42,230 nucleotides of DNA from a virus, in the IMG/VR virus record IMGVR_UViG_3300043773_001842, positions 1-42,230 of that record; one strand, written 5' to 3'. The position numbers and the translations under genes are program-made. Numbering within the stretch: the first letter of the stretch is position 1; every line of letters starts with the position of its first letter. The notes under the pieces were generated by a model. That model was not told where the DNA came from. It searched no databases and saw only the letters and a list, made by a program, of their open reading frames with translations. Positions 6,490-16,227 of this stretch are shown in pieces.

Positions 6490-7812
6490 TTAGAGTTCGG
6501 TGATTTCCGTTACCAAGCCGTACTTGATGGTGATGCGTTTGTTGTCAGCGGACACAAATGTGGCTTGGGGCCCATCGTTGTACCAGCGTGTAGGTCCATT
6601 CCCAGCCCCGGTACTTGTGGGATCCTGGATAAGAGGTGCCCCCGCTTCGCCGAAGTTGTTTGGGCCAAAAGAAACTGCGCCCATCTTGTTGATTCTAAGA
6701 CCAACATTTGTAGTTCCTATGAGAATCTCCCCGTCCAACGGTCCCAAACCTCGCACATAAAATGGATCGATGGTTCCGATCGCTACGCAATTGCTTATAT
6801 TAGAAATTGGGTTAGAATCTCCTCCCAAACAACCCGGACCGATGCAAACATTGTTTATTGAGGGTGAAAGAACACATCCGGCATTGTTTCCGATGAACAC
6901 GTTGTTTGTGAACACTCCGACCGTACTTCTATTTGCGCGGGTGTCCAAGCCGATCATTACGTTTCCGGTGGAGCCGGGTTTTAAGAACTGGCCTGCAGAA
7001 GAACCCACACAGATGTTGTCTGAGCACCCGTCTACATTTGACATGGCATTACCACCTATGGCAATGTTGTTCGAGCCAGTGGTGTTTGCTGTGAGCGCAT
7101 TAAGGCCCATTGCGATGTTATATTGCCCGGTGGTATTTGCGGCCAGAGCATTGCAGCCAACTGCGGTGTTGCCCTCTCCCTGGTTTTTCGCCAGTGTGTT
7201 TGCACCAATGGCGGTGCAGAGTGAGAGATTGGTGGCTTGAGACATGCTCAAATCGCCAATGGCAACAGCGAAGTCACCAAGAGTTGGTGAAAGAGTCGCT
7301 GAGCCGAGTGTTTGGTATCCAATGCCCACACAGTTGTTACTCGCTGTGAGAGTGCTTCCGGCATTTGAACCGAGAAGCGTGTTAAAACCGCCGGTTGTGA
7401 GACTTTTCCCTGAGTCAAAACCAACAGAGGTGTTGTCAGTACCAGTAGGTAGAGTGGGGATCGTGACACCAATGTAAGATGTACGAGTGGCGAAGTTGGT
7501 AAGACCCTCGATGGGGTTGCCCCACGAGAGTGACCAACTTGAACCAGTGTAAACTTTCAGTTGTGCTTTAAGCGGGTCGCTAATGTCGATCCAAAACTCG
7601 CCGGGGCTATTCCCGGCCGAGCCAGCCGGATTGGAATTTGGAGCCGTCACGCCCACGTATGGCGGAGCTGCTACTACAAGCGAACCATTTACGTTTTTAA
7701 AGAATAGACCAGGACTCTCCTCGGAGTTGTTCATGAGAACCTCTCCAGGAGTCATCGCCGCTGGATCTGGGCGCTTGTTAGGGGTGCTTGACCGTTTGAA
7801 GAGGTAGTTCAT
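6490..7812 (-). CDS. Fibre protein with YadA-like head repeats (440 aa)
   Basis: Residues about 105-330 hold a run of roughly 15-25-residue repeats of the form NTxxGxxAG...TTGxxN (for example NTSVGFDSGKSLTTGGFNT, NIAMGLNALTANTTGSNN). This is the pattern of trimeric YadA-like adhesin heads and of many phage fibres. The N-terminus (MNYLFKRSSTPNKRPDPAAMTPGEVLMNN) is a shorter, divergent relative of the anchors in the larger fibres. The C-terminus ends RITIKYGLVTEI, similar to the neighbour (KIYTVKNGLITSI). The gene overlaps the upstream 474-residue gene by 4 bases. Its DNA looks more AT-rich than the large fibre genes, which could reflect a different origin. Confidence 0.8.
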   Translation of the reverse strand: MNYLFKRSSTPNKRPDPAAMTPGEVLMNNSEESPGLFFKNVNGSLVVAAPPYVGVTAPNSNPAGSAGNSPGEFWIDISDPLKAQLKVYTGSSWSLSWGNPIEGLTNFATRTSYIGVTIPTLPTGTDNTSVGFDSGKSLTTGGFNTLLGSNAGSTLTASNNCVGIGYQTLGSATLSPTLGDFAVAIGDLSMSQATNLSLCTAIGANTLAKNQGEGNTAVGCNALAANTTGQYNIAMGLNALTANTTGSNNIAIGGNAMSNVDGCSDNICVGSSAGQFLKPGSTGNVMIGLDTRANRSTVGVFTNNVFIGNNAGCVLSPSINNVCIGPGCLGGDSNPISNISNCVAIGTIDPFYVRGLGPLDGEILIGTTNVGLRINKMGAVSFGPNNFGEAGAPLIQDPTSTGAGNGPTRWYNDGPQATFVSADNKRITIKYGLVTEITEL

Positions 7813-9233
7813 GCGATAGACGTGATGAGACCGTTTTTAACTGTGTAGATTTTACCTGTTGAATCTTTAAAAGACCCACTTGCCGCAGTGTAACCAGAGG
7901 CTGACACAGCGTCTCCGTACACGAACTGCTTTAAGGTTCCATTTGAAACGTACGGCCCAAAAGAATTCCTTGGCCCTCCTAATGGGGATTCCCAAGAGAA
8001 GCTCCATTGGGCGGTCGGTCGAAGCGACAGATTTTCAGTGGTGACGGTGAAGAAAGCGTAACCCCTCTCTCCAGTTCCGGGCCGACGAAAAACAATGTCT
8101 TCAGTTCTGCTGGACCCAGTAGAAATAGCTCTATTTGCAATATTGAACCCTCTTCCCGAAACAAAAAGTTCGTCGTATGCGGGTGGAGCCTCTAAAGTTG
8201 AAATAGACGTAAAATAGGAGCTACTGGCTATACTTTGTTTTCCTATGATTGTGAATTTCACCGCAGCAGAGTCTTGAGTAGAAAAGATGTTATTTCCTAT
8301 ACAAACAGACAAGTCACAACTAGCAGGGACAAAATAATCTGCTCCAAATACGAATGGATACGCATTTTGATAGTTTTTTGAACCGAGAACCACAGAGCTG
8401 CCCCACGGATTTTTGTTATCAGCAGACTTCTTAAGCCACCACGAGTTAGCACCAACAACAGTAAACTGAGCAAGAAAGTCGTAGGGGAATACATTATTAT
8501 CAGCGCTGCCTTGAAAGCCCAAACCACTTTTGTAGCCCACTACTACGGCATTCGAAGCAGTAGATTTCTCCGTAGGTGTTAAAGGCGATGCGCTCATCGA
8601 ATTAGCGCCAATCGCCACATTGAAGGAGTTTGGGAAAGTAATCGAGCCATTGGTGGCTTTAGAGAAGATCCCAGTCATGGACTTGTACCCTATAGCAATG
8701 TTCGAGTCAAGTGGTAGGGCATTTAAGACTGCTGGATTAGGCTGAGCTGAGGAGCCAATAGAGATAGATCTTTTCCCAGTAGTACCGCTGTCAGCACCCA
8801 TGGACAAAGTGTCTCCAACCAAAGATGATGTTGGTGCTGCGAAAGTCTGAGGGTTTGAATTGGGACCAATAAGGAGAATTTTGTTTGGTACCAACTGAAA
8901 TGAGCCCGCAATGATGTCAGAACTTGGCGTCAGTGAGGTTATACCAGGTTCTTGATAGAACAGCCCAGGCCCAATCCCACGATCGGTCGAGAACATGAAC
9001 TCGCAGGATTTGATCGACGCGTTGCGTGGAGCCGGAAAAACTTGACCAGTTGTGACCAAAGCCGGCCCAAAGACAGCAGTCGAGATAGTCGGTTGAGGGG
9101 CGCCATCTGTAGTTTGAAACGCCATCACCGGTCGGGCCGTATTCAGAATGAGTTGGCCGAGACGGTTAGGGGTTGTGGAAGGGAGGCCACTGCCTCCCGT
9201 CTGGCTCTGTCGAAGAAATTTGATGGTAGGCAT
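7809..9233 (-). CDS. Fibre protein with degenerate YadA-like repeats (474 aa)
   Basis: The N-terminus (MPTIKFLRQSQTGGSG, then PNRLGQLILNT) resembles the short anchors of phage fibre proteins. The middle (about 145-330) has spaced, degenerate GYKS/GANS repeat units (NIAIGYKSMTG, NVAIGANSMS, AVVVGYKSGLGF) broken by insertions. The C-terminus (DSTGKIYTVKNGLITSIA) matches the end of the 440-residue neighbour, suggesting a shared tip or trimerisation element. It overlaps both neighbours (TAATG with the upstream gene, ATGA with the downstream gene). It is visibly more AT-rich than the adjacent 1293-residue gene, consistent with faster turnover or later acquisition. Receptor-binding function is inferred from architecture and context. 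Confidence 0.72.
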   Translation of the reverse strand: MPTIKFLRQSQTGGSGLPSTTPNRLGQLILNTARPVMAFQTTDGAPQPTISTAVFGPALVTTGQVFPAPRNASIKSCEFMFSTDRGIGPGLFYQEPGITSLTPSSDIIAGSFQLVPNKILLIGPNSNPQTFAAPTSSLVGDTLSMGADSGTTGKRSISIGSSAQPNPAVLNALPLDSNIAIGYKSMTGIFSKATNGSITFPNSFNVAIGANSMSASPLTPTEKSTASNAVVVGYKSGLGFQGSADNNVFPYDFLAQFTVVGANSWWLKKSADNKNPWGSSVVLGSKNYQNAYPFVFGADYFVPASCDLSVCIGNNIFSTQDSAAVKFTIIGKQSIASSSYFTSISTLEAPPAYDELFVSGRGFNIANRAISTGSSRTEDIVFRRPGTGERGYAFFTVTTENLSLRPTAQWSFSWESPLGGPRNSFGPYVSNGTLKQFVYGDAVSASGYTAASGSFKDSTGKIYTVKNGLITSIA

Positions 9234-12200
9234 TAGTAGGTTCCGGCGTCGAGGTCAGTCACCCATGCGGGTATTCCAGTGTTGGTCATCTCGAGAACTT
9301 GACCACTTGTCCCTGCAGCGAGACGCGCTGGCACTCCAGCTGCACTTCCGTAAATCATGTCTCCTTTATTCTGAATGACCGACGTCTGAACAAACTTGGT
9401 CGAGTTCACACCAATGGTTCCCGTCCCCGTGATAGGGTTAGGTGTCATCAGAATCGTGTCGTCGGCAGGCGTTAGGTTAATTGGGCTGCTAGGACTTGGT
9501 GGATTAGACCAAATCAAAGTTCCAGTGGGGCTTACCGTCAGAACCTGACCATTGTTCCCGATGTTCAGGGCTGAGAAAGTGCCAGCACCAGTTCCATAGA
9601 GCAACTGACCCACAAGAGCAAAAGCACTCTTAGGAACGTACTGGGTGAGCGCCGTTGTACCGACGTCGAGACCGATCACTGGAGCTTGCGCAGTGCCGGT
9701 GTTGGTGATCGGAGCTGTTACTTGGACGCTTGAGACCAGGTAATCTGCGGCATTCTTCCAAGCCGGCTTCCACGCTTTGTTTGAGGTGAGGGGAAAACTC
9801 TGGAAGTCGCCGCTCAGCAGATAGAGGGCGGTAGTGCTGACCGGAGGGGGATTCAGATTGGTTGTGTAGTTGGTGTCACCTAGAGTAGTTTCAGCGGGGT
9901 AGCCATAGGCGATTTGGCCCGCTGTGATGGTTCCGGCGTTAGACCCCCACTTCAGCAACCTCTGCTCTTGATACGCAGTCGAAATCTCAAAAACAAACTC
10001 GTTTGCGTATTGTGTAGGGGCGAGAGACTTGCGGAATGTGATGCTGGCGCTGTTTTGAAATCCGCCAACATTTGGATCCCCCCAATCAACAAATGTCGCA
10101 GCGGCGGTAGTCCACCCTTGAAGAACTGCTTTGTTGATGGATGTGGAGTTTACTGGAATTCGCCCAGACCAATCGTGACCAGTAGTGTCACTGTAGAGTA
10201 TACTTCCAGGAGGCTGCCCGTCGTAATCCGGATAGCGAACAACAATGTTGTTGTCAATGGCGATGGTGCCAGAGGTCGTGATCGTGCCACCAGTCAGACC
10301 GGAGCCAGCTGTGATGCTGGTCACAGTTCCGGACCCACCTCCTCCACCACCTGTCGAAGCGATGGTGAAGTTGCCACTTCCAGGTGTCGTCTCACTGATG
10401 GTGACGTTTGCACCCGCAGTGAGGCCGAGGACGCCAGTATTCTTGACGGTGAAGTTGCCAGAGGTGTTCGTCAGATCGATGCCCGCACCCGCTGTCAGAC
10501 CCACCACGGCAGCAGAGATGCTGCGAGTGTTGCCAGTTCCTGCAACGGTGATGCCGGAGTTTCCAGCAGTGATGTTAGTGAGAACGTTGGAGCCGATGTT
10601 CAGTGTGACCGCACCAGCAGCAGAACTTGCTGTGATGTTTCCAGTCGTTCCAGCGATTGAGGTGACACCCGTATTCTGAACAATGACTGCACCAGTTGTA
10701 GGGGAGACATTGATGCCTGCTCCCTGGCCAGTGACAGAAAGGACGGGGCTTGCCGGTTGAGTGTTGACAATCGTGAACTTGCCAGGACCGTTGGGGTCAA
10801 CACGAATGCCGGTTCCTCCAGTGACCTCGAGAACGCCCGTGTTTGCGAGAGAGACAACTGGACCTGTGCCAGATGTGACAGAGATGCCGGAACCAGGGGC
10901 GGATGTGATCTGAGTGATTGAGCCACCACCGCCACCACCAGCAGCGGTGATCGTCACCTCACCCACACCGGAAGTGGGGGAAAGGGAGATGTTGGGGCCT
11001 GCGACCAGTTTTGTGACGCCAGTTCCGCCACTGACAGAAAGACTTGCAACGCCGTTTGTCACAGTGACGTCGAGTGTTCCTGGAGTTGCAGAGACGACAT
11101 TCAGAATGCCGGAGTTGGCAATTGTCGGGGAAGGGCCGCTTGGGTTTGTGATCGTGATGCCGGTTCCCTGAGTGAGTGATGTGATTCCACCACCACCGCC
11201 ACCACCTGTGGCGTTCACTTTCCACACGCCACCACCAACGTTTTCCACCGTGGTGTTGGTGCCGTTCTGAAGTTGGACGACGCCAGAGTTGGTCACCGTG
11301 CGAGAGTTGCCGGTGCCAGAGACCGTGATGCCAGTCCCCTGCTGCAAATCGCTTAGGACATTTGGAGCGGACAGTGTGATGTTTCCGCCAGCGTTTGCCG
11401 CCACAATGGGCGAGTTCGCTGTCACACTCAACACACCTTCGTTGTTGATGGTGAGAGTTGTGCCAGTGATGTCAGTCGAGATGCCCGGGCCGTCATTGAC
11501 GTCAGTGATTGGCGCGTTGATAGGGGCAATCCACCGAGGCGCTGCTCCCGCACCTTGAGATGTGAGCACTTGACCGGCTTGACCGAACTGTGCGTCACCG
11601 GAGACACTCCACGCACCCGCGGAGTTGGAGAAGAAACGAACGGAGCCACCACCAGTCGACAGTGCGACCGAGTTCGACATCCAGGGTGTGCCTTGGTAGG
11701 CGCCCACCACAGTGTTGTTTGTTCCAGCACTGATGTTCGTCCCGGCGTTCAAGCCCAGGAGGACGTTGTTGGCGCCAGTGACACCTGCTCCGCTTCCATA
11801 TCCGTAGAATGCGCTACTTGAACCAGTCGCGCCGTAGACCAAACCAAAAGTGGTTGGAGTGGCTGGAGACGAGGAGGGAACCGTCGCCCAGTTCACCACA
11901 CCGGCTTGAGAGACTTGGAGGACTTGACCCGCGGTTCCAACCGGGAGTTGTGTGGGTCCAGTTGATGACCCGAGGAGGAGAGTGCCGTTCGTGTTGTAAA
12001 GTGAGGTCGCAACAACTTTGGTGAAATCAACCTCAAGACCACCTGAAGTGATGATAGGATTGGTGCCACCACCGGAGACAAGCAGACCGTTGTTGGCTTG
12101 AATGGAGGTTACTCCGCCACCGCCACCGCCACCAGAAGCACTGATGGTCACCACGCCAGTTCCACCGGCAGGGCTGATAGTGACATTGCTGCCGGCGACG

Positions 12201-13114
12201 ATTTGAGTCACTCCGCCGGAGGGGGACAGAGCACTCCACACCGGGGGAGAGCCAGCTCCCTGACTTGTCAGAATGAAGCCGGACTGACCAAAGTTGGTGC
12301 CGTCAGTTGACCACGCGCCAGCTTGGTTGGCGAGGAACTTGAGGTCACCGAGTCCGTCCGAAAGAGCGACGTTGCCTGCCCAATCACTTCCACCAGGGTA
12401 GGCACCAACGATGACGTTTCCTCCACCAGAGCGGACGCCAGAACCAGCCTCACGACCAAGGAAGATGTTGTTGTCGCCTGACGTCAGGTTGTAACCCGAC
12501 TTGTATCCAATGGCGACGTTTCCGTTTGCAGGTCCGCCGGGCTCATTTCCAAGAGCTTCGGAGCCAATGATGACGTTCTCACCGCCGTCGACGTTCCAAC
12601 CAGCCTGATGGCCTATGACAACGTTGTCGCTAACGTCGTTCTGGTTGAGACCGGCTTGGAAACCGAGAGTGACGTTGCGAAGGCCTGTGCCAATGTTGTT
12701 TCCGGCTTGGAAGCCGAGAAACACGCTTGAGTTGCCGCCGAGGGACGTGGAGGTGAGGCCATAAACCACACCCACTTCGTCAGGCGCGGCTGGACCGAAA
12801 GTGTCGACCCAGCCTGTGACAAAGTCACCGTTGGTCAGTTTTGAAAGAACCTGACCAGTTGAACCACCAGCGGGGACGCCAGGACCCGGAGGTCCCGGTT
12901 CGTCACCACCGCCCGTGACAAACGTTCTCCAACCCAGCCCTGGAGGCGGGAGGTCAGGTAGGGGGTTACCGTAGACGTCGTAGTTGACGTCACCGCCGTA
13001 GCCAACAAACTGAAGGTTGTCGGCGACGTTGAGAGCAACCTCACCGGGGAGAAGACCGTTAGGTGGGACGTTCCCCGGCGTTAGGCTGTGAAGGAGTTGG
13101 AGCTTTGTCGTCAT
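9233..13114 (-). CDS. Large tail fibre with poly-glycine hinges (1293 aa)
   Basis: The anchor lies at residues 1-65 (LHSLTPGNVPPNGLLPGEVALN, LQFVGYGGD, PPPGLGW). Two YadA-like repeat blocks follow (about 120-245 and 435-490). From about 540 to 925 there are many copies of a roughly 30-40-residue beta unit (GTGITVSGTGNSRTVTNSGV type). Four runs of 6-7 glycines (about 326-333, 635-642, 724-730 and 922-927) separate blocks like flexible hinges. The unit GQAGQVLTSQGAGAAPRW, also found in the 1952-residue fibre, occurs twice in variant form. Residues 940-1293 are less repetitive and may form the distal tip. The product is very probably a homotrimeric virion fibre. Its start is preceded by a 12-bp palindrome, not by a Shine-Dalgarno. 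Confidence 0.83.
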   Translation of the reverse strand: MTTKLQLLHSLTPGNVPPNGLLPGEVALNVADNLQFVGYGGDVNYDVYGNPLPDLPPPGLGWRTFVTGGGDEPGPPGPGVPAGGSTGQVLSKLTNGDFVTGWVDTFGPAAPDEVGVVYGLTSTSLGGNSSVFLGFQAGNNIGTGLRNVTLGFQAGLNQNDVSDNVVIGHQAGWNVDGGENVIIGSEALGNEPGGPANGNVAIGYKSGYNLTSGDNNIFLGREAGSGVRSGGGNVIVGAYPGGSDWAGNVALSDGLGDLKFLANQAGAWSTDGTNFGQSGFILTSQGAGSPPVWSALSPSGGVTQIVAGSNVTISPAGGTGVVTISASGGGGGGGVTSIQANNGLLVSGGGTNPIITSGGLEVDFTKVVATSLYNTNGTLLLGSSTGPTQLPVGTAGQVLQVSQAGVVNWATVPSSSPATPTTFGLVYGATGSSSAFYGYGSGAGVTGANNVLLGLNAGTNISAGTNNTVVGAYQGTPWMSNSVALSTGGGSVRFFSNSAGAWSVSGDAQFGQAGQVLTSQGAGAAPRWIAPINAPITDVNDGPGISTDITGTTLTINNEGVLSVTANSPIVAANAGGNITLSAPNVLSDLQQGTGITVSGTGNSRTVTNSGVVQLQNGTNTTVENVGGGVWKVNATGGGGGGGITSLTQGTGITITNPSGPSPTIANSGILNVVSATPGTLDVTVTNGVASLSVSGGTGVTKLVAGPNISLSPTSGVGEVTITAAGGGGGGSITQITSAPGSGISVTSGTGPVVSLANTGVLEVTGGTGIRVDPNGPGKFTIVNTQPASPVLSVTGQGAGINVSPTTGAVIVQNTGVTSIAGTTGNITASSAAGAVTLNIGSNVLTNITAGNSGITVAGTGNTRSISAAVVGLTAGAGIDLTNTSGNFTVKNTGVLGLTAGANVTISETTPGSGNFTIASTGGGGGGSGTVTSITAGSGLTGGTITTSGTIAIDNNIVVRYPDYDGQPPGSILYSDTTGHDWSGRIPVNSTSINKAVLQGWTTAAATFVDWGDPNVGGFQNSASITFRKSLAPTQYANEFVFEISTAYQEQRLLKWGSNAGTITAGQIAYGYPAETTLGDTNYTTNLNPPPVSTTALYLLSGDFQSFPLTSNKAWKPAWKNAADYLVSSVQVTAPITNTGTAQAPVIGLDVGTTALTQYVPKSAFALVGQLLYGTGAGTFSALNIGNNGQVLTVSPTGTLIWSNPPSPSSPINLTPADDTILMTPNPITGTGTIGVNSTKFVQTSVIQNKGDMIYGSAAGVPARLAAGTSGQVLEMTNTGIPAWVTDLDAGTY

Positions 13115-13116
13115 TT

Positions 13117-13128
13117 ATCAGGCCTGAT
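13117..13128. promoter_or_regulatory. 12-bp palindrome just upstream of the 1293-aa fibre start
   Basis: ATCAGGCCTGAT is a perfect 12-bp palindrome 2 bases before the ATG at 13114, in the 30-base gap between two fibre genes. With no loop it is more likely a protein-binding site than an RNA hairpin. It would cover the ribosome-binding region. It may be a chance event. Confidence 0.3.
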
Positions 13129-13144
13129 TTATGATTGGGGGATG

Positions 13145-16100
13145 TCAGTTACCAACGTAGAACGCGGAGAAGTAAGAGGAGGTCTGAGGGTTTGTTGCAG
13201 CAGTCGCAGTAGTAACGCGCACTACGACATAGTCGGTTGTTCCGTTGAAGTAAACAGTAGCGGCAACATTACCTGCCACTTGACCGAAAGATCCGCAAAT
13301 GCCCATTTGAGTGGTGCCGTTTTTCACAAGCGTGATATTGGACTCCAAAACATTATCATCGAAACAACGTGCGGACGCTTGAATCGTCCAGAAACCTGCC
13401 AAAGTGGGCTTAAACTGTCCGTTGCTGAGGTTGTATTGAGCGTAGATGTTTGTTACTTCTGGAACGTCGTAGATGACAGGCACAGAGGAGAAGGTACCTG
13501 TGTTGACTGTCGAAAGGGTGCTTCTGCGAGAGGTCGGGTAGGTTTGGAACCCACCGGCATTCACCCAAGTTGGGCGAGCGGCAGGGCCGTTAGACTGGAG
13601 GACTTGGCCGGCAGCACCGTAGTCCGCACCTGTGTAAACATCGGAGAACGAGAGTGCTCCGCTGGAGTTTAGAATCAGCTTCGAAGAGGGGTCACCGCCA
13701 GACGACAAGATAATGGCGTTGTTCGGATCTGAAGTGTCAGTCTGTCCAGAGTAGTCGCCAATGACTACAAGTCCTGAGACTTGCAAGAAAGAGCTCCCTG
13801 AACCATTTCCAATGGCGACGTTTTGCTTCCCAGTCATGAGACTGGCGAGTGAGTTCACACCTACGGCAACGTTGTACGAGCCATTTTCTCCACCTCTGAC
13901 GCCGTTGAGCGCATTCGTACCAATAGCAACGTTGGAATTCGTTAGGCTTCCTGGGAAGTCCAGGGTTCCGGTGCCGATCGCAATGTTGTCTAAGCCTGTT
14001 GTGATTCCGCCACCCGCACTCATACCGAGTATCACGTTTCTAGCGGCTCCCGTAAGTACATTCTCTCCGGAAGAACGGCCAAAGATGGCGTTGTTCGGAT
14101 TGGAACCATCGCCGTACACGGCTCCCAGATTATTGGGCAGAGCCGCGTTCTCCACCAGCACGCCCGGAGTGGGAGCGGCGCAGATGCAGGGGAGGAGAGC
14201 AACGTTGACCGGGCGAGTTTCTGTGCCGCCGTTGTTGTAAATTGAGATGTTAGCGGTGGTCTTATTGGCCTTCCAACCACTGAGAGTAGTCGCTGGCTGG
14301 TCGGCATTAGTTGTAGCCAATGTGTAGCTTCCGCCTACAACGGAACCACCTTTTCCAACAATGCTGTGCTGGTGACCACCGTCGTTAACGCCATGGTTGT
14401 GGGACTTGAAATCATCCAGCTGGGGGGTGCCGAAAGCGCGGTTCGGGTCGTTGCCGCCGGGCCCGGGGTTCCACCCACGAAGGAACATGCCCATGAGGTT
14501 GGGAACTCGGAATGAGCTGGGGCTGTTTGTCCCGTAGCTTGTCCCGATGACCGCAAACAGCTGAGCGTAGGTGGTGCGAGAGAGAGACTGACCGTTGCAA
14601 ACAACCCACCCGTCTGGGGGAGTTGGTGTGGAAAAGTAGATGATGGTGCCAACTGGAGCGCCTTGACCAGTGAGTCCAGTGGCGCCTGTTGCACCCGTGA
14701 GACCTTGAGGTCCTGTGAGACCCTGAGGGCCCGTTGGACCAGCGGGACCTGTGGCCCCGACGGGACCTTGGTCGCCCGTGTCACCCTTCGGTCCGACAAG
14801 ACCTTGTGGACCTTGAGGACCCTGCACTCCTATTTCTCCTTGGGGACCTTGGGCACCAGTTGGTCCTGGAGCTCCGGTGGCTCCGTGCGGACCTTGGGGA
14901 CCTTCGGGACCGACTGGACCTTGGGGACCTGTGGCACCGGTCTCGCCTTGAGGACCCGTGGGACCGACAGCGCCTGTGGCTCCCGTGGCTCCTGTGGGAC
15001 CTTGTTCACCTTGGGGACCCGTTGCGCCTGTAGCTCCAGTGGCTCCTGTCTCACCTTGGGGGCCTACTGCGCCCGCAGGTCCTTGCTCACCTTGAATGCC
15101 TTGGGGACCTTGAATGGAACCACCGTCGATCCAGGTGTTAGTTGCGTCGTAGATCCACAGCGAACTGGTGCTGTCAACGAGATAGGCGAAACCTTGAGTG
15201 GAAGGGGTTGGCAAAGCGGCGGGAGTGGCAACCTCGCCCTGAAACACGATGCCAGGACCAACACCACCTTGTGGACCCGCCACCCCTTGCTCACCTTGGA
15301 GACCCTGCGGACCTGTGGCTCCGTCAGCTCCGGCTGGACCAGCGGGGCCTGTGGCTCCAGTAGGTCCGGCAGCGCCTGCTGGACCCTGAGGACCTGTCGC
15401 ACCGTCGGCGCCGTCTGCACCAGCGGGACCTGCAGCTCCAGGAGCTCCAGTCGCACCAGCGGGACCTTGCGCTCCAGTCGCACCTGCGGCCCCTGCGGGA
15501 CCAGCAGCACCTGCAACACCTTGAAGACCTTGTGGGCCAGCGGGACCCTGAGCTCCAGTCGTCCCGGTCGCTCCCTGTGGACCAGCAACACCCGCGGGAC
15601 CTTGAGGACCTTGCGGACCAGCGGGACCTACTGCCCCAGCGGCTCCGTTTGTTCCGGGGAGACCTTGAACTCCTTGAGCACCTGCTGGACCTTGAGCACC
15701 AGTGAGACCTTGCAGACCTTGCTCACCTTGAATTCCTTGAATCCCATCAACACCCTGTGGACCTTGAATGGGACCGAGGTTTTCCCAAACTCCGCCAGCG
15801 CTATAGACGTAGAGTGTCTCCTCGTCTTGAACAAAGTAGGCAAAAGCTTGAGTGGAGGGCTCAGGAAGGTCCGCGGCTGTGGCGACAGCACCCTGGTAGT
15901 CAAAGCCCGCACCAGGAGTGCCCTGAGGTCCAGCTGGACCTGCGGGGCCTGTGTTACCAGTGGGACCTTGGGGACCAGACTCACCTTGTGGCCCCTCTGG
16001 GCCAACAACGCCCTGGTACCCGTTCAGAAGAATGGTGTAGAAACCTTCTCCGGCAGGTGGGGGAGGAAGGATGGGGTCTCCGTACTGGTCGAGACGCTCG

Positions 16101-16225
16101 TCCGAACCATTACCGATGAAGAGAAGCTTGTCGGGAAGGTTGATGGCGAACTGACCGGGCGCCAAGAGGTCCGGGACCTCTCCGGAGACAAAACTACGAC
16201 GGTTTTGAAGAACAACGAAAGACAT
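13145..16225 (-). CDS. Collagen-like tail fibre with internal collar and C1q-like tip (1026 aa)
   Basis: Order of modules: shared anchor (1-65); collagen block 1 (about 71-107); a roughly 45-residue globular module starting [21 protein letters not shown]; collagen block 2 (about 152-325); a second copy of that module ([21 protein letters not shown]); collagen block 3 (about 372-521). A phage tail-collar domain follows (about 523-680: [50 protein letters not shown]). YadA-like repeats come next (about 700-850), and finally a C1q/TNF-like beta-sandwich (about 890-1026; [19 protein letters not shown]). Gly-X-Y tracts imply a trimer. A collar domain in the middle of a fibre is unusual, since it normally ends the chain. 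The start follows the 79-residue gene after TAATC. Confidence 0.88.
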   Translation of the reverse strand: MSFVVLQNRRSFVSGEVPDLLAPGQFAINLPDKLLFIGNGSDERLDQYGDPILPPPPAGEGFYTILLNGYQGVVGPEGPQGESGPQGPTGNTGPAGPAGPQGTPGAGFDYQGAVATAADLPEPSTQAFAYFVQDEETLYVYSAGGVWENLGPIQGPQGVDGIQGIQGEQGLQGLTGAQGPAGAQGVQGLPGTNGAAGAVGPAGPQGPQGPAGVAGPQGATGTTGAQGPAGPQGLQGVAGAAGPAGAAGATGAQGPAGATGAPGAAGPAGADGADGATGPQGPAGAAGPTGATGPAGPAGADGATGPQGLQGEQGVAGPQGGVGPGIVFQGEVATPAALPTPSTQGFAYLVDSTSSLWIYDATNTWIDGGSIQGPQGIQGEQGPAGAVGPQGETGATGATGATGPQGEQGPTGATGATGAVGPTGPQGETGATGPQGPVGPEGPQGPHGATGAPGPTGAQGPQGEIGVQGPQGPQGLVGPKGDTGDQGPVGATGPAGPTGPQGLTGPQGLTGATGATGLTGQGAPVGTIIYFSTPTPPDGWVVCNGQSLSRTTYAQLFAVIGTSYGTNSPSSFRVPNLMGMFLRGWNPGPGGNDPNRAFGTPQLDDFKSHNHGVNDGGHQHSIVGKGGSVVGGSYTLATTNADQPATTLSGWKANKTTANISIYNNGGTETRPVNVALLPCICAAPTPGVLVENAALPNNLGAVYGDGSNPNNAIFGRSSGENVLTGAARNVILGMSAGGGITTGLDNIAIGTGTLDFPGSLTNSNVAIGTNALNGVRGGENGSYNVAVGVNSLASLMTGKQNVAIGNGSGSSFLQVSGLVVIGDYSGQTDTSDPNNAIILSSGGDPSSKLILNSSGALSFSDVYTGADYGAAGQVLQSNGPAARPTWVNAGGFQTYPTSRRSTLSTVNTGTFSSVPVIYDVPEVTNIYAQYNLSNGQFKPTLAGFWTIQASARCFDDNVLESNITLVKNGTTQMGICGSFGQVAGNVAATVYFNGTTDYVVVRVTTATAATNPQTSSYFSAFYVGN
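14663..15112 (-). repeat. Collagen-like Gly-X-Y repeat block 3
   Basis: About 50 consecutive Gly-X-Y triplets ([19 protein letters not shown] type) encode the longest uninterrupted approach to the collar domain. Codons vary between triplets, so the tract is conserved as protein rather than as identical DNA. Confidence 0.9.
15251..15772 (-). repeat. Collagen-like Gly-X-Y repeat block 2
   Basis: About 58 Gly-X-Y triplets, starting [12 protein letters not shown] and ending [15 protein letters not shown]. The block lies between the two related globular modules of the 1026-residue fibre. Confidence 0.9.
15905..16015 (-). repeat. Collagen-like Gly-X-Y repeat block 1
   Basis: About 12 Gly-X-Y triplets ([15 protein letters not shown]...) directly follow the N-terminal anchor. 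This short triple helix would lead from the virion-bound end to the first globular module. Confidence 0.85.
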
Positions 16226-16227
16226 GA

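Noticed and set aside
14663-16015. Collagen-coding tract considered as a DNA repeat array or CRISPR
   Set aside because: The periodicity is 9 bases with varying codons and a continuous reading frame; there are no conserved repeats with unique spacers.
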